A stretch of 64,000 nucleotides of DNA from the NCBI RefSeq assembly GCF_022605725.1, contig NC_065549.1:33495690-33559689 (forward strand), read 5' to 3'. Position numbers and translations under genes: made by a program. The notes below the pieces were generated by a model. The model did no database searches and was not told where the DNA came from. It saw nothing but the letters and a program-made list of their open reading frames with translations. Below, in pieces: positions 59,113 through 64,000 of this stretch (the stretch's first letter is position 1; every line of letters begins with the position of its first letter). Source of the stretch: Anthonomus grandis grandis. Lineage: Eukaryota > Arthropoda > Insecta > Coleoptera > Curculionidae.

Positions 59113-61017
59113 CTACAGATTCTGACAGTCCTTTGGCAATAAATGCTCTCCTGATAGTTTCATGGCTACCAATGAAAGATTGTTGGCTAGAGGGTGAACC
59201 AGGCTGAAAGGAGAAGAAAGCAGGTTTAAGTCTGGTTTAAAAATAATAGGTTCTGTGATTTTTAGTTTTTGTAATAATGGAAACCAGGGCTGTGCTGGCC
59301 AGTCTGGGACCACCACTATACCTGTAGCCCTATCTTGGATTACTTTTTGAAGTACTTTAAGGATTAAGCAGAATGGCGGAAAGGCATAAAAATAAAAGGT
59401 AGACCAGTTAATAGTAAAAGCATCCACCGCCATGGCCTCAGGATCTCTTTTATAGGAACAAAATTTTTTGCACTTTTTATTAATGTTAGAGGCAAACAAG
59501 TCTATATCGGGGGTGCCAAAAGATTTAGCCAAGATTTTAAACGCTGATATAGATAAAGACCACTCTGTTTCCGTAGATATAACTCTAGACTCTGCATCAG
59601 CCTGCCGATTATCTTTAGAGTTGATGTATGATGCGAAAATAATGATATTGCGCTGTTCGCACCATTGCCATATGGCCCTTGTTAAATTACACAATTTTTC
59701 TGACTGTATACTACCCATACGATTTATACAAGAAATTGCAGTGGTATTATCTGATCTAATTAACACCGGACAATGATGTAAGTTGGGAGCGAAACATCTT
59801 AAGCCATAAAAAATTGCTTTCAGCTCAAGAAAATTTATGTGATTTAATTTTTCTAGGTCACTCCAAAAACCATGAGTCTTTTCATGCGCGCAGCATGCCC
59901 CCCAACCTGTGAGAGAAGCGTCTGTGTAAATTTCCATGGCAAAACACCTTTGAGAAATTTCATTATTGGCCTCTAATATGTTTTGTTCCCACCAACACAA
60001 GTCTTCCGTTAAATCAGAATTTCTTAATTTTATCAAAATATCATAGTTGAAATTGTTTCTTGATAAAGCCAAGCATTTAAATTTTTCTAGGCGTTTAGTA
60101 TACAGCCAGCCATATTTTACTGCAGGGCAAGCCGACGTTAAAATTCCTATAAATTTGGCAAGATAGCGAATAGTACAAAAATCTTTGCTTTTAACATTTT
60201 TGGCTAGTTCTTTTATGATTTTCTTTTTCTCCAAAGGAAGTTCAATTGTCATATTACTCGTGTTATAAATAAAACCTAAATATTTCTTACGATGTTGAGG
60301 TATTAGTGAACTCTTGTCGAAATTTATAACAAAGCCTAAGTTTTGTAAAGTAGTTACAACAAATTGTATATCTTTCATGCAGCCTTCATATGAGTCATTT
60401 GTTATAAAAAAATCATCTAAATATCCAACACACAAAATTCCCCTAGATCGAAAGAATTCTAATACAGGTCTCATTATTTTAGAGAAACAGTGTGGTGCTG
60501 ATGAGAGTCCAAATGGCAAGCATGTAAACTCATATAATTTTTCTTCAAAATAAAATCTTAAAAATTTTTTACAGGAACTATCAATTGAAATACAAAAGTA
60601 TGCATCTTTCAAGTCAACTGTAGAAATCCAAAAATTTTTCTGCACCAGTTTAAGCGCTGTTCTAAAATCCTCCATCTTAAAGTGAGGACAAACTACATAA
60701 TTGTTTAGTTCCTTTAAATTTAGGATAAAACGTTGCTTGCCATTGGATTTCTCTGCTAAGAAGATTGGTGAAATAAACTGTTGATTGTCCTTGTAACAAG
60801 GTGTGATGGCCCCAAGATTTAAAAGCTCCTTGACTGCATGCTTCATTAATAAAAGATCTTTATGTGACATTTGCCTGGAATATATTTGGTTATTGACAGA
60901 TCCTTGATAAGGCTCGCTTACAAGTGGAATCTGGTAACCTTTAATCCAGGATAGGATTGTTTTATTCCTTGTAATTTTTGACCAGGAACTAATAAAATAA
61001 GAGAGCCTCCCAGCCAA
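59113..61017 (-). CDS. DIRS reverse transcriptase-RNase H
   Basis: Copies element RNA into DNA and removes the RNA. About 634 residues. Reverse transcriptase motifs include SPIFLAEKSNGKQRFILNLK, STVDLKDAYF, LPFGLSSAP and YLDDFF (catalytic YLDD at about residues 199-202). RNase H has YTDASLTGWGA (about 364), LELKAIFYGL and RSDNTTAISCIN. A C-terminal domain with DIDLFASNINKKCKKF, VDAFTINW and VVPDWPAQPWFPLL is typical of DIRS-type pol proteins. The position given starts at a TTG; there is no ATG before the conserved N-terminus (SREKLAGRL). The frame is open back to 61137, overlapping the 3' end of gag by about 100 bases in the -1 frame, so frameshifting from gag is the likely way it is translated. 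All catalytic residues present. Confidence 0.94.
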   Translation of the reverse strand: MAGRLSYFISSWSKITRNKTILSWIKGYQIPLVSEPYQGSVNNQIYSRQMSHKDLLLMKHAVKELLNLGAITPCYKDNQQFISPIFLAEKSNGKQRFILNLKELNNYVVCPHFKMEDFRTALKLVQKNFWISTVDLKDAYFCISIDSSCKKFLRFYFEEKLYEFTCLPFGLSSAPHCFSKIMRPVLEFFRSRGILCVGYLDDFFITNDSYEGCMKDIQFVVTTLQNLGFVINFDKSSLIPQHRKKYLGFIYNTSNMTIELPLEKKKIIKELAKNVKSKDFCTIRYLAKFIGILTSACPAVKYGWLYTKRLEKFKCLALSRNNFNYDILIKLRNSDLTEDLCWWEQNILEANNEISQRCFAMEIYTDASLTGWGACCAHEKTHGFWSDLEKLNHINFLELKAIFYGLRCFAPNLHHCPVLIRSDNTTAISCINRMGSIQSEKLCNLTRAIWQWCEQRNIIIFASYINSKDNRQADAESRVISTETEWSLSISAFKILAKSFGTPDIDLFASNINKKCKKFCSYKRDPEAMAVDAFTINWSTFYFYAFPPFCLILKVLQKVIQDRATGIVVVPDWPAQPWFPLLQKLKITEPIIFKPDLNLLSSPFSLVHPLANNLSLVAMKLSGEHLLPKDCQNL

Positions 61018-61034
61018 TTTTTCTCTACTTACCT

Positions 61035-62390
61035 CTATTGAAATTTCGGGCGATAGTCCCGTCGAGCAGAAGGCTGTCCCCTTTTCGATCTCATGTCCCT
61101 TCTTGTCACATGAGAGGGGCGTACTCGGTTTTCCGGCTTACGAGTGTTCGGAAAACTCTGTGAACGCTGATACCCAGCAGAATGTTGAAATCTGTTTGGT
61201 TGCCGCATTGACTGCCCCCCTCCTCTTTTTATACCTGAAGCAGTTGATTTGTTGTTAGAGAAGGCAAATTCTCTCATTTCATTCCCAGATTTTTCGAAAT
61301 TTTTTAACGCTTTAATTTTCTCGCCTAGATCCGGACCAAAGAGATATTCGCCCGGAACTGTGTCTTTTACCGCCTCTTTAACGGTTTTTGACAAAATTTG
61401 AGAAATATAGCTACGACGTGTAGAAGTAGCTTCGTGAAATATCTCTGTGAAAAAATTTCCGGCATCTACTAGATCTGGGAGAAGAATAGAGCTTAATGGC
61501 GATTCAGGATTTTTCTTAATCTCATCCAAGACGTAAGTTAAACATTTTCCCAGCGCTGATGCTCCTTTGCTCGCTAAATTTTGATAGTTAGTGTGACATT
61601 CGTCACGTTTTGTGTACGGCTGTGATAGAATAGGATTTATTTCAGGATTTATTTTTGGAGGGGATAGAATAGAACAGTTCTTAGGAATTTTATGACGTTC
61701 CAAAAGTTGATCACGAGATTCGTTAGACAGGCCTTGTAATAAATTTTTAATCCAAACAGATTTAATAGCCTCGTGTAATTCATAAGACCCATTTTTAGAA
61801 CTATTCAAATCCACCCCTAAAACCTTTCTGACAGTCTCCGGCAACTCATCAAACACATTTGAGGCATCATTGTCAGACTCCTTGACACTAGTAACGATGG
61901 ATCTGTCGTGCAGACTAATCGCATCATCATCCCATTGAGATCCGGGCGGTGGCGAGACATCAGGAGCCGTGTTTAACGGTACCCCAATGCTCGAATGTAA
62001 ATCGCTAGTCGAGCCGTTCAAGACTCGCTGAGCGCGCCCGTTAGTATATTCATTTGTTACGCGGGTCGAGCTGTCCAAGCTTCGACGCCGCCTCTGGTTT
62101 CGCCGCATAACTTTTCCCCGCCGTTCCGCCGAACGCCCGGGATCGGAGCGAGCTGAGGACGAGGAAGAAGAATAAGAGCGAGACCGAGAATCGTAGATGT
62201 GAGAGTTTCGATTGTGGGAGCGAGAAACGTGACTATGCGAGGGGGAGGGACGACGATGACGAGAATGTACATGCGCGGCTCGCCTTTCCTCGTGGCGAGA
62301 CGAGCGACGTTCAGTTGCGTCATCGTTTTTCTTATGTTTACGAGATTTACGATCCCTAGATCTACTTTTAGACCTTTTGTGCTTTCCCAT
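61035..62390 (-). CDS. DIRS gag-like ORF1 protein
   Basis: Putative nucleocapsid protein of the DIRS element, 451 residues from the ATG at 62390 (MGKHKRSKSRSRDRK). The first about 110 residues are extremely rich in R, S, H and K, suitable for nucleic acid binding. A more ordered central part (about 170-340, with TVRKVLGVD, KNLLQGLSNESRDQLL, LDEIKKNPES and VPGEYLFGPDLGEKI) resembles ORF1 proteins of other DIRS elements. The C-terminus is again basic (RVRPSHVTRRDMRSKRGQ). No CCHC zinc knuckle is present, which is usual for DIRS. The gene follows the 5' terminal repeat after about 150 bases. The N-terminal half is more GC-rich than the surroundings. Confidence 0.85.
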   Translation of the reverse strand: MGKHKRSKSRSRDRKSRKHKKNDDATERRSSRHEERRAAHVHSRHRRPSPSHSHVSRSHNRNSHIYDSRSRSYSSSSSSARSDPGRSAERRGKVMRRNQRRRRSLDSSTRVTNEYTNGRAQRVLNGSTSDLHSSIGVPLNTAPDVSPPPGSQWDDDAISLHDRSIVTSVKESDNDASNVFDELPETVRKVLGVDLNSSKNGSYELHEAIKSVWIKNLLQGLSNESRDQLLERHKIPKNCSILSPPKINPEINPILSQPYTKRDECHTNYQNLASKGASALGKCLTYVLDEIKKNPESPLSSILLPDLVDAGNFFTEIFHEATSTRRSYISQILSKTVKEAVKDTVPGEYLFGPDLGEKIKALKNFEKSGNEMREFAFSNNKSTASGIKRGGGQSMRQPNRFQHSAGYQRSQSFPNTRKPENRVRPSHVTRRDMRSKRGQPSARRDYRPKFQ

Positions 62391-62542
62391 CTGCAATAAA
62401 TATTAAAACAAGTAGATGGAAATGATACTTACGTGCGCTAATAAAGCTTACAAACCTTTGGATAAAGGTAACAGCAAAATAAAACGCAAATTTCAACGAT
62501 CTTTTAAGAACGCGTGTAGCACACCGCACACACAAAACAACG

Positions 62543-62670
62543 AATGAGCGGCATAGACGGATGACCCTGGGATGTAGTGGGGATGGGGAATTTTCTAGCT
62601 TCTTTAAACTTGTGTGGCATGAAGTACACCAGCGGCGTACTACCTAGTTAAATATATCTTCGGAATGGAC
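62543..62670. repeat. DIRS 5' inverted terminal repeat
   Basis: 128 bp, reverse complement of 57689-57816 with one mismatch. Only seven further bases (ATCTCAC on the minus strand) lie outside it before the target sequence. The unequal extensions of the two repeats are a known DIRS feature. Confidence 0.93.
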
Positions 62671-62677
62671 GTGAGAT

Positions 62678-63400
62678 ATAATCCATACTTTTAGACTTAG
62701 AAGAAAAAGTTAAACTTGCACCTGGAACGAATCTCGTTGAAGACCCGGCATGTAAAATAATAAATCGTTTTCCCTGACCACATCCTTTTTTTCTTTTCAC
62801 GCTTTTCACAGATTCATCTTGCCAAGATTTTATTCCACTCCCGTTTGAAAATATCTAAGTTTCATCTAAGAATACCACTTTCCTTAACTTAAATTTTTTA
62901 TTTTGTGTATATTGTCTTAAAAATCCTATTCGTTGGCTCACAATATTTGATAGTTCACACAAATATCTTCTATTGCAGTCTTTTTTATAGCGAAAACCTA
63001 TGCTTTTAATTAATTTTGATAAAGCAGAAAGTCCAATTTCCAAAGTGCCGCGTTGCTATAAAACATCCCTCAGAAATGGCAGCGTTATATTTGTTTTTGG
63101 CCTATATAGTTCATAAATCCTATCCCTTACTTCCATTTTTACACATTCACTTAAATCTTCAGTCTTCGGCTTCGTCCTTTTACACTTTTTTTCCTTCTTG
63201 GGAATAAGATTGTTCTTATTTTCATATACAACCTTTTGCACCTTTCTTAAACTAATTCTAAGCGCTTTAGCTACTTCTTCTTGTACATTCTTAGGCAACC
63301 CTTTATTTTCTTTTTCGTCCTCGAAGTAATTAATAACATTAAGTAACATTTTTTTGGCTTGAGGATTTAGAAATCCACAAAAAGGCTTTTTCTTTTCCAT
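62678..63400 (-). pseudogene. IS630/Tc1-type transposase, N-terminal half (split by DIRS)
   Basis: Begins with ATG at 63400 (MEKKKPFCGFLNPQAKK). A helix-turn-helix lies around residues 40-60 (VAKALRISLRKVQKVV), followed by a basic linker. A second domain follows (IGLSALSKLIKSIGFRYKK), then KVVFLDET, the first catalytic D. Two stops interrupt one otherwise continuous frame: TAG at about 63055-63053, and TAG directly after LDET, where tryptophan is usual. The frame then runs through SNGSGIKSWQ and KSKSMDY to the DIRS boundary at 62678 and continues at 57634. The gene was therefore already damaged, or decayed after the DIRS insertion. Confidence 0.88.
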
Positions 63401-63809
63401 AATTTGAAATTTAAATTATCTTGTGACAAATAATGTCATCCGTCAATCGATTCGAGACAGGCATGTTTGTTATGAAAGTAGTTGTTTTAGAACCACTAAC
63501 ATTTATCATTTTATCTTCTTTTGATACATTAACGCTGCGTATATCTGTTTCGTTTATCTAACGCGTTGTAGTTAAAAAACGTTGTTGCGCAAATTGAAAT
63601 GAAACGTAACTACAAAAGTTTGTCGTTGATAATCCGATACACCCGCACGATAGGAGCAATTTTGACTATAAGAAGCAATTTCTTATGCATGATTTTGTAG
63701 ATGTATTTAGCAGTAAATTTAGATCTAGTTTGACAATAATGTTTTTTGACCGCCTTTATAACAGCGGTTAATAATATGTTTTAGTTGTATGTTTAATTTG
63801 TACTGTAAT
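63401..63809. other. 5' flank of the IS630-type element, no gene
   Basis: Contains ACCCGCACGATAGGAGC at 63642-63658, nearly the inverse of 55693-55709 and a candidate outer terminus of the transposon. Nothing else recognised. Confidence 0.35.
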
Positions 63810-64000
63810 CATTTACAGTTTTCACAAAAGATTCTCTTAGTTCAATTCTAATTATATTTGTATTAAAGCAGTCTACAATTACTTATTAATTTTAAATAAT
63901 TTGTTTATTTAATAATGTGTTTCAGTTTATCATTTACAGTTTCACAAAAGATTTGATTAGGTTAATTCTAGTTTTATTTCTATTAACGCAGTGTGCTACA
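63810..64000. repeat. tandem repeat, ~121-bp period, running off the window
   Basis: 63810-63878 and 63931-64000 are similar direct copies (shared CATTTACAGTTT, CACAAAAGAT, TTAATTCTA/TTCAATTCTA, TATTAA.GCAGT). They could be the start of a satellite array or a duplicated subterminal repeat. The window ends within the second copy. Confidence 0.7.

Larger units (their letters stand above)
57635..62677 (-). mobile_element. complete DIRS-type tyrosine-recombinase retrotransposon
   Basis: About 5.04 kb. From right to left on the minus strand: 5' inverted terminal repeat, gag-like ORF, RT-RNase H ORF, tyrosine recombinase ORF, internal complementary region (57932-58039), 3' inverted terminal repeat with a longer extension (57635-57816). 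This is the layout of DIRS1-type elements, which replicate through a circular intermediate and integrate by tyrosine recombinase without target duplication. All three genes are open and the terminal repeats differ by one base in 128, so the insertion is recent. It interrupts an IS630-type transposase gene precisely: the gene reads on from codon TAT (62680-62678) to CTT (57634-57632). TAT at the element end equals the last target codon, consistent with recombination at a short shared core. Confidence 0.95.

Noticed and set aside
59468..59776. Plus-strand frames within the DIRS genes (also 60314-60553, 62199-62399)
   Set aside because: Antisense of conserved RT and gag coding sequence.
1..64000. 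CRISPR arrays, operons, ribosome binding sites, rRNA genes
   Set aside because: No regularly spaced repeats, no rRNA sequence and no bacterial gene layout; introns and insect-type transposons indicate a eukaryotic genome.

Overview
This window looks like one AT-rich intergenic or heterochromatic stretch of an insect genome. A beetle would fit, but that is a guess from the mix of repeats. I find no gene that I can call a host gene. Almost everything recognisable is a transposable element at some stage of decay, and several elements sit inside others.

Layout: 1-10 kb holds decayed non-LTR retrotransposon pieces (415-2170, 3700-4565, 8267-8900) and a Tc1-like relic (4985-5690). 10-19 kb holds a mariner relic, two hairpin structures (11290-11331, 11496-11613), a MULE transposase pseudogene on the minus strand (12428-14083), a tRNA-derived SINE (15638-15800) and small mariner and Tc1 scraps. 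19.8-27 kb is an R4/Dong-type retrotransposon with a restriction-like endonuclease. A complete Ty1/copia element (20092-24898) split it; this copia has identical 375-bp LTRs, a 5-bp target duplication and an intact polyprotein. A 131-bp MITE (25757-25887) lies in the same ruin. 28.3-30.1 kb is an almost intact mariner-like element with roughly 300-bp terminal inverted repeats. 32-34.9 kb is a non-LTR element, 35.5-36.2 kb a non-autonomous Helitron, and 37-38.5 kb another mariner followed directly by a SINE.

39491-43272 is a 3.8-kb DNA transposon whose roughly 48-bp inverted ends enclose a three-exon, minus-strand transposase-like pseudogene. A mariner with about 340-bp inverted repeats follows at 43300-45327, and a nested mariner pair lies at 46.8-48.2 kb. 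48-55 kb is nearly featureless except for a hammerhead-ribozyme-like core (50.3 kb) and a decayed second one (53.3 kb).

The most interesting part is 56.8-63.4 kb. A complete DIRS-type retrotransposon (57635-62677, minus strand) carries gag, RT-RNase H and tyrosine recombinase genes, inverted terminal repeats and an internal complementary region that still holds the joined-ends (circle junction) sequence. It is inserted without target duplication in the middle of an IS630/Tc1-type transposase gene, whose two halves remain in frame on either side. The DIRS open frames overlap and appear to need -1 frameshifts.

The elements do not form a shared pathway. Each encodes or once encoded its own mobility, and the nesting gives relative ages: copia and DIRS are young, and their R4 and IS630 hosts are older.
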